Shown: piece after piece, positions 7,731 through 17,527 of the stretch
Layout of the letters: each line of letters starts with the position of its first letter
Position numbering within the stretch: position 1 is the stretch's first letter
Assembly: GCF_001691555.1 (NCBI RefSeq)
Contig: NZ_MAYN01000004.1
Coordinates: forward strand, 124,001 to 188,000
DNA: 64,000 bases
Direction of reading: 5' to 3'
Source: Pantoea eucrina
Lineage (GTDB): Bacteria; Pseudomonadota; Gammaproteobacteria; Enterobacterales; Enterobacteriaceae
Translations under genes and position numbers: made by a program
The notes under the pieces: generated by a model
Databases searched by the model: none
What the model was told of the DNA's origin: nothing
The model's input: only the letters and a program-made list of their open reading frames with translations

Positions 7731-9011
7731 ATGAAATCGCAGACAATCGCGCCAAAACGCTGGTGGTATATCATGCCCATCGTGTTTATCACCTACAGTC
7801 TGGCGTATCTGGACCGGGCGAACTTCAGCTTCGCCTCTGCCGCCGGCATCAATGACGATCTCGGCATTACCAAAGGCATGTCATCGCTGCTGGGCGCGCT
7901 GTTTTTTCTCGGCTACTTTTTCTTTCAGATCCCTGGTGCTATCTATGCCGAGCGTCGCAGCGTAAAAAAACTGATTTTCTGGTGCCTGATCCTGTGGGGC
8001 GGCTGCGCTTCGCTGACCGGTATCGTCAGTAACATTCCGATGCTGGCGGCGATCCGCTTTATCCTCGGCGTGGTAGAAGCGGCCGTCATGCCCGCGATGC
8101 TGATCTATATCAGTAACTGGTTTACTAAATCGGAGCGCTCGCGCGCCAATACCTTTCTGATCCTCGGCAACCCGGTCACCGTACTGTGGATGTCAGTGGT
8201 ATCCGGCTATCTGATTAATGCCTTTGGCTGGCGTGAGATGTTTATCATCGAAGGTTTTCCGGCGGTGATCTGGGCCATCGCCTGGTGGTTCCTGGTGCAG
8301 GACAAACCGGCGCAGGCAAAATGGATGAGCGATGAGGAAAAAGCCGCGCTGCAGGCGCAGCTGCAGAAAGAGCAGGAAAATATCAAAGCGGTGCGCAACT
8401 ACAGTGAAGCGTTTCGCAATCGCAATGTGATCATTCTTTGCATGCAATATTTTGCCTGGAGTATTGGCGTATACGGCTTTGTGCTGTGGCTGCCTTCCAT
8501 TCTGCGCAACGGCACGCAGATGGGTATGGTGGAAGCGGGCTGGCTCTCAGCGGTGCCTTATCTGGTCGCCACTATCGCCATGGTGGTGGTGTCGTGGGCG
8601 TCAGATAAAACGCAAAACCGTAAACTGTTTGTCTGGCCGCTGCTGCTGATTGGTGCCCTGGCGTTCCTCGGCTCTTATCTGGTAGGTCCGGGCAATTTCT
8701 GGCTCTCCTATGCGCTGCTGGTGATTGCCGGCGGAGCCATGTATGCCCCTTACGGTCCTTTCTTTGCCATCATTCCGGAAATGCTGCCACGCAACGTTTC
8801 AGGTGGTGCTATGGCGCTGATTAACAGCATGGGCGCACTGGGTTCCTTTATCGGTTCATGGATTGTCGGCTATCTTAATGGAGCAACCGGCAGCCCGGCC
8901 GCGTCTTATATCTTCATGGGTTCAGCCCTGCTGGTTTCGGTCTGGCTGACGCTGATCGTCAAGCCTGCCGCAAACAAAACGCCGCCAATTCCCGGGGCGA
9001 AGCACGCCTGA
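7731..9011 (+). CDS. kguT: 2-ketogluconate transporter, MFS (KguT)
   Basis: This 426-residue major-facilitator protein of the anion:cation symporter (ACS) type has about 12 membrane segments. The N-terminal region [31 protein letters not shown] matches hexuronate, galactonate and ketogluconate carriers. A signature [24 protein letters not shown] follows the second segment. It sits between the kinase and reductase genes, so it most likely imports 2-ketogluconate through the inner membrane. The ATG at 7731 follows a good AGAGGAG. The ATG at 7701 in the same frame lacks one. Confidence 0.85.
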   Translation: MKSQTIAPKRWWYIMPIVFITYSLAYLDRANFSFASAAGINDDLGITKGMSSLLGALFFLGYFFFQIPGAIYAERRSVKKLIFWCLILWGGCASLTGIVSNIPMLAAIRFILGVVEAAVMPAMLIYISNWFTKSERSRANTFLILGNPVTVLWMSVVSGYLINAFGWREMFIIEGFPAVIWAIAWWFLVQDKPAQAKWMSDEEKAALQAQLQKEQENIKAVRNYSEAFRNRNVIILCMQYFAWSIGVYGFVLWLPSILRNGTQMGMVEAGWLSAVPYLVATIAMVVVSWASDKTQNRKLFVWPLLLIGALAFLGSYLVGPGNFWLSYALLVIAGGAMYAPYGPFFAIIPEMLPRNVSGGAMALINSMGALGSFIGSWIVGYLNGATGSPAASYIFMGSALLVSVWLTLIVKPAANKTPPIPGAKHA

Positions 9012-9032
9012 AAGCGTAAGAAATGACTTCTC

Positions 9033-9052
9033 CGGGCGGCACCTGCCGCCCG
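9033..9052 (+). other. Intercistronic hairpin between kguT and ghrB
   Basis: CGGGCGGCA and its complement form 9-bp arms around a 2-nt loop. No T run follows directly, so it looks like an mRNA-stabilising or attenuating hairpin rather than a full terminator. It would reduce or tune expression of the downstream reductase. Confidence 0.6.
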
Positions 9053-9078
9053 TCACCTATTTCTACAGGAAGCTATTC

Positions 9079-10053
9079 ATGAAACCTGCTGTGATCCTTT
9101 ACAAAAGCCTGCCTGACGATCTGCGCCGCCAGCTCGACACCCATTTTCGCGTCACTGAAGTAAAAGATGTCACACCAGAAACGGTGCATCAGCATGCAGA
9201 CGCCTTTGCACAGGCAGAAGGCATTATCGGTTCCGGTGGCAAGGTCGATGACACGCTGCTGTCGCATATGCCGACGCTGCGCGCCTGCTCCACGGTCTCT
9301 GTCGGCTACGACAACTTTAACGTTGATGCGCTGAATCAGCGCAAGGTGCTGCTGATGCACACCCCGACGGTACTGACCGAAACCGTAGCTGATACCATGA
9401 TGGCACTGGTACTGAGCACCGCACGCCGCGTGGCCGAGCTGGATAAATGGGTCAAGGAAGGGAACTGGAAAAAGAGCATCGGTCCGGATCTGTTTGGCAC
9501 CGACGTTCACCATAAAACCATGGGAATTCTGGGCATGGGCCGTATTGGTCTGGCGCTGGCGCAGCGCGCCCATTTTGGTTTTGGCATGAATATTCTCTAT
9601 AACGCCCGCCGTCAGCATGAAGAAGCGGAGAGCCGTTTTCAGGCGCGCGCCTGCGATCTGGAGACGCTGCTGAAAGAGAGTGATTTCGTCTGTATCAGTC
9701 TGCCGCTGACCGAACAGACACACCACATGATTGGTGCTGCGCAGCTGCAGCTGATGAAACCCGGCGCGATTCTGATCAACGCGGGTCGCGGCCCGGTCGT
9801 AGATGAGCAGGCGCTGACGGCCGCGCTGAAAGCGGGCACCCTGCTGGCGGCCGGACTGGACGTTTTTGAGGTGGAACCCGTTCCCGCTGAGGCGGAGATC
9901 CTTACCCTGCCGAACGTGGTGACGCTGCCGCATATTGGTTCCGCCACGCATGAGACGCGCTACGGCATGGCCCGTGATGCGGTTGAAAACCTGATCGCCG
10001 CCCTGACCGGTACACCGGATAAAAACTGCGTTAACCCGCAGGTTCTGCGCTGA
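9079..10053 (+). CDS. ghrB: Glyoxylate/hydroxypyruvate/2-ketogluconate reductase (GhrB/KguD)
   Basis: This 324-residue D-isomer-specific 2-hydroxyacid dehydrogenase reduces 2-keto acids with NAD(P)H. In the kgu pathway it would turn 2-keto-6-phosphogluconate (or 2-ketogluconate) into the gluconate form. Visible motifs are [24 protein letters not shown], the nucleotide-binding [19 protein letters not shown], the catalytic Arg in [11 protein letters not shown], the Glu in LDVFEVEP, and the His in [15 protein letters not shown]. Both length and flanking yiaD synteny match E. coli GhrB. The operon position makes it KguD as well, so one gene appears to serve both roles. Confidence 0.93.
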   Translation: MKPAVILYKSLPDDLRRQLDTHFRVTEVKDVTPETVHQHADAFAQAEGIIGSGGKVDDTLLSHMPTLRACSTVSVGYDNFNVDALNQRKVLLMHTPTVLTETVADTMMALVLSTARRVAELDKWVKEGNWKKSIGPDLFGTDVHHKTMGILGMGRIGLALAQRAHFGFGMNILYNARRQHEEAESRFQARACDLETLLKESDFVCISLPLTEQTHHMIGAAQLQLMKPGAILINAGRGPVVDEQALTAALKAGTLLAAGLDVFEVEPVPAEAEILTLPNVVTLPHIGSATHETRYGMARDAVENLIAALTGTPDKNCVNPQVLR

Positions 10054-10073
10054 TGCGACCGCTTTAGCCATTG

Positions 10074-10103
10074 CGCCCGCCTGCGGCGGGCGTTATGGTG
10101 GTT
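10074..10103 (+). terminator. Probable terminator after ghrB
   Basis: CGCCCGCC and GGCGGGCG form perfect 8-bp arms (10074-10081, 10085-10092) around a TGC loop. Only a loose T-rich tail (TTATGGTGGTTTT) follows. It separates the kgu operon from avtA. Confidence 0.6.
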
Positions 10104-10137
10104 TTCTCCATTCTCTTTCACAAAATTTTTACTTCCT

Positions 10138-11424
10138 ATGTCCTTTTCTCAGTTCGGCGACAAATTTACGCAACCCACCGGTATCTCCCGTCTGATGGAA
10201 GATATGGGAGAGGGGCTGCGCACTCCCGGCACCATCATGCTGGGCGGCGGTAACCCGGCACAGATCCCGGCGATGAATGACTATTTTGATCAGCTGCTGC
10301 TGCAGATGCATAAAGATGGCACGCTGAGCGAGGCGCTGTGCAACTATGACGGCCCGCGCGGCAAGGCGCAGCTGCTGGCATCGCTTGCCACCCTGCTGCG
10401 CGAGCAGTTCGGCTGGCCCATCACGGCGCAAAATATTGCGCTCACCAACGGCAGCCAGAGTGCGTTTTTCTACCTGTTTAATCTGTTTGCCGGACACCGC
10501 GCCGACGGCAGTAAAAAGCGCGTGCTGTTTCCGCTGGCGCCGGAATATCTTGGTTACGCCGACGCCGGTCTCGAGGAGGGATTGTTTGTTTCAGCGAAGC
10601 CCACCATCGAGCTACTGCCAGAGGGACAGTTTAAATATCATGTCGATTTCGATCATCTGCCGCTGAATGAGGATATCGGGCTGATTTGCGTCTCGCGCCC
10701 TACTAATCCGACCGGCAACGTGATCACTGATGATGAGCTGTTGCAGCTGGATGCGCTGGCACAGCAGCACGGTGTGCCGCTGTTGATCGATAACGCCTAC
10801 GGCGTGCCCTTCCCCGGTATTATCTTTAGCGAAGCGCGCCCGCTGTGGAATCCCAATACTATCCTCTGCATGAGCCTTTCCAAGCTCGGCCTGCCTGGCG
10901 CACGCTGCGGGATCATTATTGCTGATGAAAGCACCATTGGTGCGCTGGGCAATATGAACGGCATCATCAGTCTGGCCCCCGGCAGCATTGGTCCGGCGCT
11001 GGCAAACGAAATGATTGTCCGCGGCGATCTGCTGCGCCTGTCTGATGAGGTTATCCGCCCGTTTTATCAGGCTAAAGTGGCGGAGACGCTGGCGATCCTG
11101 CGCCGCTATCTGCCCGAAGATCGCTGCCTGATCCACAAGCCAGAGGGGGCCATTTTCCTCTGGCTCTGGTTTCGCGATCTGCCTATCACCACTGAAGTGC
11201 TCTACCAGCGTCTTAAGGCGCGCGGTGTGCTGATGGTGCCAGGCCACTTTTTCTTTCCGGGACTGGAGCAGGCGTGGCCGCATACGCATCAGTGCATGCG
11301 CATGAACTATGTGCCGGAAGCGGCAAAGATTGAGCGTGCAGTACAGATTCTGGCGGAGGAGCTGGAGCGCGCACTCCGCGAGGCCGAAAGCGTTACGCTA
11401 CCCTCAGACGGGAACCGGGTTTAA
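10138..11424 (+). CDS. avtA: Valine-pyruvate aminotransferase AvtA
   Basis: AvtA transfers the amino group between valine/alanine and their 2-keto acids. The 428-residue protein is a PLP fold-type I aminotransferase with the expected lysine at residue 249 in CMSLSKLGLPGARCG. Other family segments are IMLGGGNPAQIP (33-44), ALTNGSQSAFFYLFNLFAG (101-119), VSRPTNPTGNVITD (185-198) and FLWLWFRDLPITT. It is about 10 residues longer than E. coli AvtA at the C-terminus. No strong ribosome-binding site is visible; the sequence upstream of the ATG is A+T rich. Confidence 0.96.
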   Translation: MSFSQFGDKFTQPTGISRLMEDMGEGLRTPGTIMLGGGNPAQIPAMNDYFDQLLLQMHKDGTLSEALCNYDGPRGKAQLLASLATLLREQFGWPITAQNIALTNGSQSAFFYLFNLFAGHRADGSKKRVLFPLAPEYLGYADAGLEEGLFVSAKPTIELLPEGQFKYHVDFDHLPLNEDIGLICVSRPTNPTGNVITDDELLQLDALAQQHGVPLLIDNAYGVPFPGIIFSEARPLWNPNTILCMSLSKLGLPGARCGIIIADESTIGALGNMNGIISLAPGSIGPALANEMIVRGDLLRLSDEVIRPFYQAKVAETLAILRRYLPEDRCLIHKPEGAIFLWLWFRDLPITTEVLYQRLKARGVLMVPGHFFFPGLEQAWPHTHQCMRMNYVPEAAKIERAVQILAEELERALREAESVTLPSDGNRV

Positions 11425-11464
11425 GCACCCGGAACCGCCTGCAGCCTGAGAACAGGAAGCCCTT

Positions 11465-12370
11465 ATGTCCGTAAAAGATATGCTGTTAGCGCTGTGCGTC
11501 GTCGTGGCGTGGGGCGTCAATTTTGTGGTGATCAAACTCGGGCTGCAGGGCATGCCGCCTTTTCTGCTGGCAGGATTGCGCTTTGCACTGGTGGCGTTTC
11601 CGGCTCTGCTGTTTGTAAAGCGTCCGGCTATTCCGCTGCGCTGGCTGGTGACCTATGGCATGACGATCAGCTTCGGACAGTTTGCCTTCCTGTTTTTAGC
11701 CATCAAGCTTGGTATGCCCGCCGGGGTCGCCTCGCTGGTGCTGCAGGCGCAGGCGTTCTTCACCCTGCTGCTGGGTGCGCTGCTGCTGGCTGAGAAGCTG
11801 CGCTGGAACCACATTACCGGCATTGTGATTGCGACGCTGGGTATGTATCTGCTCGCCAGCGCCGGTATGACTGGCCAGACGGCAGGCGGCATTACCCTGA
11901 CAACCATGCTGCTGACGCTGGCGGCGGCGGCCTCCTGGGGGCTGGGCAATATCACCAATAAAGTCATTCTGCGCAATCACCATGTGCCGGTAATGTCGCT
12001 GGTAGTATGGAGCGCGCTGGTGCCGGTTATTCCCTTTTTCGCCTGCTCGTGGTGGTTTGAAGGCAGGACGCTAATCGTGCACAGCCTGCAGGGAATTTCA
12101 CTGCAGACTATTCTGGCGCTGATCTATCTTGCGTTTATCGCCACTATCATCGGTTATGGCATCTGGGGCCGGCTGCTGAGCCGCTATGAAACCTGGCGCG
12201 TCGCCCCGCTGACGCTGCTGGTGCCGGTGGTGGGTATTATCAGCGCGGCAGTCGTGCTGGATGAAGCGCTGACCACACAGGAGCTGCTGGGCGCAGCGGT
12301 GATCGTTGCCGGTCTGCTGATCAATGTCTTTGGCGGCCTGCTGAGCCAGCGCCTGCTCTCCCGCGCCTGA
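11465..12370 (+). CDS. eamA: EamA-type O-acetylserine/cysteine exporter
   Basis: This 301-residue drug/metabolite transporter (DMT superfamily) has two EamA repeats and about ten membrane segments. The N-terminus VVVAWGVNFVVIKLGLQGMPPFLLAGLRFALVAFPA and the segments SLVLQAQAFFTLLLGALLLAEKL and YETWRVAPLTLLVPVVGIISA match E. coli EamA (YdeD), which exports cysteine-pathway metabolites. The gene follows avtA by 40 bp on the same strand with AACAGGAAGC as ribosome-binding site. Substrate is inferred from family resemblance. Confidence 0.85.
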   Translation: MSVKDMLLALCVVVAWGVNFVVIKLGLQGMPPFLLAGLRFALVAFPALLFVKRPAIPLRWLVTYGMTISFGQFAFLFLAIKLGMPAGVASLVLQAQAFFTLLLGALLLAEKLRWNHITGIVIATLGMYLLASAGMTGQTAGGITLTTMLLTLAAAASWGLGNITNKVILRNHHVPVMSLVVWSALVPVIPFFACSWWFEGRTLIVHSLQGISLQTILALIYLAFIATIIGYGIWGRLLSRYETWRVAPLTLLVPVVGIISAAVVLDEALTTQELLGAAVIVAGLLINVFGGLLSQRLLSRA

Positions 12371-12377
12371 TCCTGGC

Positions 12378-12405
12378 CAAAAAAAACGCCGCATTGCTGC
12401 GGCGC
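12378..12405 (-). terminator. Rho-independent terminator of ibpA
   Basis: CGCCGCA (12387-12393) and TGCGGCG (12398-12404) pair around a 4-nt loop. On the minus strand the hairpin is followed by eight U residues (A run at 12379-12386). Confidence 0.85.
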
Positions 12406-12425
12406 CTGAGGCTTGTGTGACAGCC

Positions 12426-12842
12426 TTATTTCAGAATTTCAATCCGGCGCGGTTTCGCTTCTTCAGGAACGATGCGTTCCAGATCGATACTCAACAGCCC
12501 AAGTTCGAGACGCGCGTCGCGCACCACGATGTGATCGGCCAGCTGGAATTTACGCTCAAAATTACGCTCGGCGATGCCCTGATAAAGATATTTGCGCTCT
12601 GGCTGCTCTTCAGGGTGCGCGCCGCGTACCACCAGCATATTGTCGTGGGCGGTGATATCCAGCTCATTCTGAGCAAAGCCCGCCACCGCAATCGTAATGC
12701 GGTAGTGGTTTTCATCCACCAGCTCAACATTGTAAGGAGGATAGCCTCCGTTCGCCTGATTCTGATTGGTTTCCAGCAGATTGAACAGACGATCGAAACC
12801 GATGGAAGAACGATAAAGTGGAGAGAGATCAAAGTTACGCAT
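12426..12842 (-). CDS. ibpA: Small heat-shock chaperone IbpA
   Basis: IbpA binds unfolding proteins and inclusion bodies and hands them to DnaK-ClpB. The 138-residue product starts [20 protein letters not shown] and has the alpha-crystallin domain ([23 protein letters not shown] to [14 protein letters not shown]) and the C-terminal I-x-I type tail RRIEILK. A second ibp gene (ibpB) is not found next to it, although E. coli has an ibpA-ibpB pair here. The ATG at 12842 follows AGGAG. An extended frame upstream runs through the sigma-32 promoter and is not the start. Confidence 0.96.
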   Translation of the reverse strand: MRNFDLSPLYRSSIGFDRLFNLLETNQNQANGGYPPYNVELVDENHYRITIAVAGFAQNELDITAHDNMLVVRGAHPEEQPERKYLYQGIAERNFERKFQLADHIVVRDARLELGLLSIDLERIVPEEAKPRRIEILK

Positions 12843-12946
12843 AATAAGACTCCTGATAATCAGCAAGTTTTGGCAACCTTCCACTATGGACAGGTTGTCC
12901 GGCCCGGCACTGTCCCGTGCGGCAACAGTCATACGGCCGTAATGTG
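12843..12946 (-). ncRNA. ROSE-like RNA thermometer in the ibpA 5' leader
   Basis: The roughly 100-nt leader is rich in self-complementary blocks. Close to the start codon the transcript reads UUGCU (plus strand AGCAA at 12862-12866), then GAUUAUC and the AGGAG ribosome-binding site (12850-12854). ROSE elements of ibpA/ibpB leaders use a conserved U(U/C)GCU strand to mask the ribosome-binding site until heat melts it. The upstream GC-rich hairpins (around 12885-12935) fit the rest of the element. Confidence 0.7.
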
Positions 12947-12976
12947 AAAATGGGTATGGTAGCGATCTTTTCAAGG
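12947..12976 (-). promoter_or_regulatory. Sigma-32 heat-shock promoter of ibpA
   Basis: On the minus strand a -35 element CTTGAAA (12969-12975) is followed, after 13 nt, by ACCCATTT (12948-12955). This matches the sigma-32 consensus CTTGAAA / CCCCATNT. It places the transcript start just upstream of the thermometer leader. Confidence 0.8.
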
Positions 12977-13129
12977 GCCGCCGGCGTGATTTTTTTGCAG
13001 CAAAACCGGTGAGATGACATACACTCAGGAAACCCTGCACCTGCACTGAAAACAGGGCCAGAGAGCGCTGATGACGTCAGGTGACCTATTGCTGCCAGGG
13101 ATGCAGCCATGACTGAAGGGATGATGACG

Positions 13130-13486
13130 ATGAAGATGATAAAACGTTTTCCGCTGACCGGCCTGCTGGTGTGCTGTGTGATAACCACTTCCGGCTGCTC
13201 CAGCATGATGTCGCACTCCGGCGGCAGCCAGGGTTACTATCCTGGCACGCGCGCCAGCGCAAAAATGCTCACTGATGACGATACGGGCTGGGTGCTGAAG
13301 CCGCTGGCGCTGCTCGATCTGCCCTTCTCTGCCGTGCTGGATACGCTGCTGCTGCCGTGGGACTACTTCCACGCCGGTGAGGATAAGCGCGGTACCTCAC
13401 CGCGCGAACGCGTACTGCAAAGTGAAAAAGAGGCCAATACGCAGGCAAGCCTCGCTACGGCTGCGGCGATGCCGGCGTCGCACTGA
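13130..13486 (+). CDS. yidQ: YceK/YidQ-family lipoprotein YidQ
   Basis: This is a small lipoprotein of unknown function. The signal peptide ends in the lipobox TTSGC, followed by SSMMSHSGGSQGYYPGTRASAKML, and the core LALLDLPFSAVLDTLLLPWDYF is typical of the YidQ/YceK family. It is divergent from ibpA, as in E. coli. Several ATG codons compete. The one at 13130 has GAAGGG 9 nt upstream; those at 13109, 13121 and 13136 are possible. The 3' end overlaps the end of yidR by 32 bp on the opposite strand (convergent genes). Confidence 0.88.
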   Translation: MKMIKRFPLTGLLVCCVITTSGCSSMMSHSGGSQGYYPGTRASAKMLTDDDTGWVLKPLALLDLPFSAVLDTLLLPWDYFHAGEDKRGTSPRERVLQSEKEANTQASLATAAAMPASH

Positions 13487-14726
13487 CGCAGAACAGCTGG
13501 CGCCAGCCCGCTACTTCACGCATATAGGCGATCTGATTTCCGTCCGGCGACCAGACCACCGCGTCGCCGCTCAGCGCGGCAGCACTGACTGGCGTCAGTG
13601 GCGTACAGCGACCGTCAGCTATTTCACAGCGCATCACACGCCCGGCGCTGATAAAGGCGATGGCATCCCCCTGCGGATGCCAGCTGAAAGCAGACTGGAT
13701 ACTGCTGCTGAGCCGGGTGATCTGCCGCGGCTCACCGCCATTAGGTGACACGCTCCAGAGCTGAATGATGCCCTGTTCATCCGCCAGCAGAAAGGCAATT
13801 GCGCTGCCGTCCGGAGCCGCGCGCAGCCAGTGACGCGGCTGCAGCGCCAGGCCCCGGGTCTGCGTCAGCCGTCGCTGCTGCACGCCCGCCGGCGGTGCCG
13901 GCAGCCGGGTATCGCTGCCCTCCAGCGGCGAACTGCCGGGACGGGCGTAATCAGTCAGCGCCTCCGGTAAATCAACGATAAAGACTTCCGGCACTTTTTG
14001 CCCGCTGGCGTCGCGCGTGTCGCCGATAAAGGCGATAGCCCAGCGCTGCCAGCTGCCGTCTGCTTTCTGATAGCCGCGTTCGCCTATCCAGCACTCTTCA
14101 TAGGCGCGATCGATCGCATCGCTGCCGGGCTGCGGGTCACGCTGCGTCTGGCTGATCAGCACGCAGTAGTGACTGCCATCATACTCACGCGGATGTTTTT
14201 CAGCCGGGCAGACCGGATGCAGCGGCACGGCTACGCCGACGTTACGTAAATCCTCGCGCGGGTCCCGTTCATGCATTACATGGTCGTTGTAGGTAAAGCT
14301 GAGGCGGGTGCCGTCCGGACTGAAGACATGTACATGCGATCCGCCACGCAGTGCACCCGGCGTATAGGGCGCGGTAATATCGCAGGCGTCCAGCGTTTCC
14401 GCATGCCCCTCCTGCACGATGACGCCACGGCGATGATGAAAATCGTAATGCCAGTCTGCATCAGGATGTTCCGGACCATGAATACAGACGTAGCGCGGCG
14501 GCAGATCGGGGCTGACGGTCACTACGCCAACGTGAGCACCGTCGCGTGCCTGATAGAGAACGTCAACGGCGCCGGTAAAAACGTTAACCCGCTCAATGGT
14601 CAGGCCGGTAAAGGAGGCACCGGAGGGGCGCACGTCAAACGCCAGCCACTGGCTGTCGGCGGTCCAGACGTTGATATTGGTCAGCTGATGATGCCGCTGC
14701 GCAAAGGTAAGCTGTTTTTCTGACAT
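13455..14726 (-). CDS. yidR: DUF3748 beta-propeller-like protein YidR
   Basis: This 423-residue protein has TolB/PD40-type propeller repeats: VFSPDGTRLSFTYN, AAPDGSAIAFLLADE, WHPQGDAIAFISAG and VWSPDGNQIAYM. No signal peptide is visible, so it is probably cytosolic. The N-terminus QLTFAQRHHQLTNINVWTADSQWLAFDVRPSGASFTG matches E. coli YidR, which lies beside yidQ and ibpA in the same order. The biochemical role is unknown. Oligogalacturonide-lyase-like propellers are the nearest fold analogues. Confidence 0.9.
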   Translation of the reverse strand: MSEKQLTFAQRHHQLTNINVWTADSQWLAFDVRPSGASFTGLTIERVNVFTGAVDVLYQARDGAHVGVVTVSPDLPPRYVCIHGPEHPDADWHYDFHHRRGVIVQEGHAETLDACDITAPYTPGALRGGSHVHVFSPDGTRLSFTYNDHVMHERDPREDLRNVGVAVPLHPVCPAEKHPREYDGSHYCVLISQTQRDPQPGSDAIDRAYEECWIGERGYQKADGSWQRWAIAFIGDTRDASGQKVPEVFIVDLPEALTDYARPGSSPLEGSDTRLPAPPAGVQQRRLTQTRGLALQPRHWLRAAPDGSAIAFLLADEQGIIQLWSVSPNGGEPRQITRLSSSIQSAFSWHPQGDAIAFISAGRVMRCEIADGRCTPLTPVSAAALSGDAVVWSPDGNQIAYMREVAGWRQLFCVSATPASPQP

Positions 14727-14826
14727 GGGATGCTCTTACAGATAACCGATGCTGATACGGTACGCGATTCCCTCAGGGGGTGCAGCAGTTTTGCGGGGAT
14801 GCGCGCCTCCATGCGCGCCTCGCCTG

Positions 14827-16119
14827 TCAGCCTACGCGCTTCACGTCTCCGACCAGCAGAATATAGGAGAGCGCGCCGACCAGCGCCACGGCGGAGATAT
14901 AAACAAGCGCCGGCGCAAAGCCATAATCCTGTGCCAGATAACCGACGACCAGCGGAACCGTGATACCGCCAAGCCCGCCGATAAAGTTAAACATGCCGCC
15001 GGTCAGGCCAATCAGACGCACCGGGGCCAGTGAGGATACCAGTGACCAGGTGATTGAGGCGAAACCGTTACCGAAGAACGCCAGCGCCATCAGCACCATA
15101 ATCCACACGGGGTCATTGGTGTAATTAGCGCCCATAATACAGGTGGAGATCAGCAGGCCGCAGATAATCGGCATTTTACGTGCGAAGCCGATAGAGCGCC
15201 CACGGCGCACCAGCCTGTCGGCAACGATACCGGACAGGATCACCCCGAAAAACGCAGCCAGAAACGGTACGGTGGTCATGAAACCGGCGGTTAATGCGGC
15301 AATATGTTTTTCCTGAGTCAGATAGTTAGGAAACCATGTCAGGAAGAACCACAGCGTTGAGGTCACCGCAAACTGGCCAAGGTACACACCGCACAATTTA
15401 CGATGAAATACCAGTTTCCAGTCGGCAGCGGTAAGCCGGGTACGCGCTTTTTTCTCTGACGGTGCATCACCGTCGACCATAGCCCCGCCTTCACGAATAT
15501 AGTCCAGCTCGGCCTGGTTGATCCCCTTGCTGTGCTTTGGTGCCCGGTACACCTTGATCCATACCAGCGACCAGAGAATGCCAATTCCGCCGGTGATGAT
15601 AAACACCCAGTGCCAGCTGAGCAGTTCCTGGATCCAGATCAGCAGCGGCGTCAGAAAAGCCAGCCCGACAAACTGTCCGGAGGTGTAGAAGCCAACGGCA
15701 GACGCACGCTCCTGCTCCGGAAACCAGCTGGTGACCAGACGATTATTTGTCGGAAATGCCGGTGCCTCGAATACACCGGTAATTGCACGTAAGCTAATCA
15801 GTGATAATAAGCCGGTGGCAAACCCCTGAAATAATGTCGCCACCGACCAGCCAAGAATGGCAATAAAATAGGTCAGCCGTGAACCCACGCGATCGAGAAA
15901 CCAGCCTCCGGGGATCTGGCAAAGCGTATATAGCCAGGCAAAGGCGGAAAAAACGTAACCCATTTCCGCTTTGGTAATACCAAACTCCTCCTGAATATGG
16001 GCCGAAGCCACCGCTAAATTAGCGCGATCCACATAACAAATAACCACGGTAATAAAGATCATTAACAGCGTTATATAACGGCGCCGCGTTGGTCTGGCCT
16101 GAACAGCAGAGAGATCCAT
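14827..16119 (-). CDS. dgoT: D-galactonate transporter DgoT (MFS)
   Basis: DgoT imports D-galactonate by proton symport. The 430-residue protein has 12 predicted membrane segments and the MFS signature [20 protein letters not shown]. The N-terminal [55 protein letters not shown] and the C-terminal [24 protein letters not shown] match E. coli DgoT throughout. It is the last gene of the dgo cluster and is separated from dgoD by 259 bp, so it may have its own promoter. Confidence 0.96.
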   Translation of the reverse strand: MDLSAVQARPTRRRYITLLMIFITVVICYVDRANLAVASAHIQEEFGITKAEMGYVFSAFAWLYTLCQIPGGWFLDRVGSRLTYFIAILGWSVATLFQGFATGLLSLISLRAITGVFEAPAFPTNNRLVTSWFPEQERASAVGFYTSGQFVGLAFLTPLLIWIQELLSWHWVFIITGGIGILWSLVWIKVYRAPKHSKGINQAELDYIREGGAMVDGDAPSEKKARTRLTAADWKLVFHRKLCGVYLGQFAVTSTLWFFLTWFPNYLTQEKHIAALTAGFMTTVPFLAAFFGVILSGIVADRLVRRGRSIGFARKMPIICGLLISTCIMGANYTNDPVWIMVLMALAFFGNGFASITWSLVSSLAPVRLIGLTGGMFNFIGGLGGITVPLVVGYLAQDYGFAPALVYISAVALVGALSYILLVGDVKRVG

Positions 16120-16378
16120 GGTGTTTCTCCGTCGTGATGTTGTTCGCAGGGCGTAACAGGGCGCACCGCAAACAATGCAGGGTAAGATTTTCGGATGTAA
16201 GCCGCCGCAGCGGTAAATATGCCGTGCCGTCAGTAAGGCTGAGGAATAACCTGAGCCTTATTTATCCGGCACATCTTTTAAAATATTTATAAATTTTTAA
16301 TAGCCTGAATAATCCGGCATGTTGTAAGGCGATTATTTTAATCATTCACCCGCGCAAACGTGCGCAGCAGAACCGCGG

Positions 16379-17527
16379 TTACCATTCAGCCACAGAACCG
16401 TCCGGGAAGCGCCATAATGGATTACGCCAGTCCGGCGCATTTTTACTGCGCTCAATAACCAGCTCTTCGTTAATCTCCACGCCGAGGCCGGGTTTATTTG
16501 ACGGATAAAAGTGGCCATCGTCCATTTTAAAATCGTCTTTATTAATCACGTAATCGAGCAGTTCGGCGCCCTGATTATAGTGAATGCCCATGCTCTGTTC
16601 CTGAAATACCGCATTACGCGATACGAAGTCGACATGCAGACAGGCCGCCAGCGCAATCGGCCCCAGCGGACAGTGCGGTGCCAGTGCGACATCATACGAT
16701 TCGGCCATCGCGGCAATTTTGTAGCATTCGGTGATGCCGCCAGCGTGCGACAGATCGGGCTGCAGAATGGCCAGTCCACCCGCTTCCAGCACGCGTTTGA
16801 ATTCAAACCGCGAGAACATCCGCTCACCGGCGGCAATGGGCAGGTGCGTCTGAGCTGCCAGACGCGGATAGTATTCCGCCTGCTCGGCCAGCACCGGCTC
16901 TTCAATGAACAGCGGACGATAAGGCTCCAGCTCTTTGATCAGCACTTTTGCCATTGGCGCGCTGACGCGGCCATGGAAATCCAGTCCAAACTCAATGTCG
17001 CTGCCGAATGCTTCCCGGATTTGCGCAACGGTATTCACCGCCGCATCGATTTTGCGGGAGTTATCAATGATCCCCATCTCTTCGCAGCCGTTGAGCTTGA
17101 AGGTATCAAACCCGATGGCACGCAGTTTCTGAATGCCATCGATGACTTCCGCCGGCCGATCGCCGCCCACCCAGCTGTACGCTTTGATACTGTCACGTAC
17201 CAGGCCGCCCAGCAGCTGATACACCGGTACGCCAAGCGCTTTGCCTTTAATATCCCACAGCGCCTGATCGATGCCGGCAATGGCGCTCATCAGAATCGGG
17301 CCGCCACGGTAAAAGCCGCCGCGGTACATCACCTGCCATAAGTCGTTAATGCGCGCCGGATCCTGCCCGACCAGATAGTCTGACAGTTCGTGCACCGCTG
17401 TTTCAACGCTGCGGGCGCGTCCTTCGATCACCGGTTCACCCCAGCCGGTAATGCCCTCATCGGTTTCGATCTTCAGGAACATCCAGCGCGGCGGCAGGCG
17501 ATACGTCGTGAGTCGGGTAATTTTCAT
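16379..17527 (-). CDS. dgoD: D-galactonate dehydratase DgoD
   Basis: DgoD dehydrates D-galactonate to 2-keto-3-deoxy-galactonate in the De Ley-Doudoroff route. The 382-residue enolase-superfamily (mandelate racemase type) enzyme shows [33 protein letters not shown], metal-binding blocks [22 protein letters not shown] and [10 protein letters not shown], and the His-containing [14 protein letters not shown]. The ATG overlaps the dgoA stop by 4 bp (ATGA), so the two are translationally coupled. Confidence 0.97.
   Translation of the reverse strand: MKITRLTTYRLPPRWMFLKIETDEGITGWGEPVIEGRARSVETAVHELSDYLVGQDPARINDLWQVMYRGGFYRGGPILMSAIAGIDQALWDIKGKALGVPVYQLLGGLVRDSIKAYSWVGGDRPAEVIDGIQKLRAIGFDTFKLNGCEEMGIIDNSRKIDAAVNTVAQIREAFGSDIEFGLDFHGRVSAPMAKVLIKELEPYRPLFIEEPVLAEQAEYYPRLAAQTHLPIAAGERMFSRFEFKRVLEAGGLAILQPDLSHAGGITECYKIAAMAESYDVALAPHCPLGPIALAACLHVDFVSRNAVFQEQSMGIHYNQGAELLDYVINKDDFKMDDGHFYPSNKPGLGVEINEELVIERSKNAPDWRNPLWRFPDGSVAEW

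Noticed and set aside
9073-10071. 332-codon frame antisense to ghrB
   Set aside because: It mirrors a full-length reductase gene with all catalytic residues, so it is a composition shadow.
12843-13046. Upstream extension of ibpA (68 extra codons)
   Set aside because: The extension crosses the sigma-32 promoter and the thermometer leader. The ATG at 12842 has AGGAG and gives the standard IbpA N-terminus.
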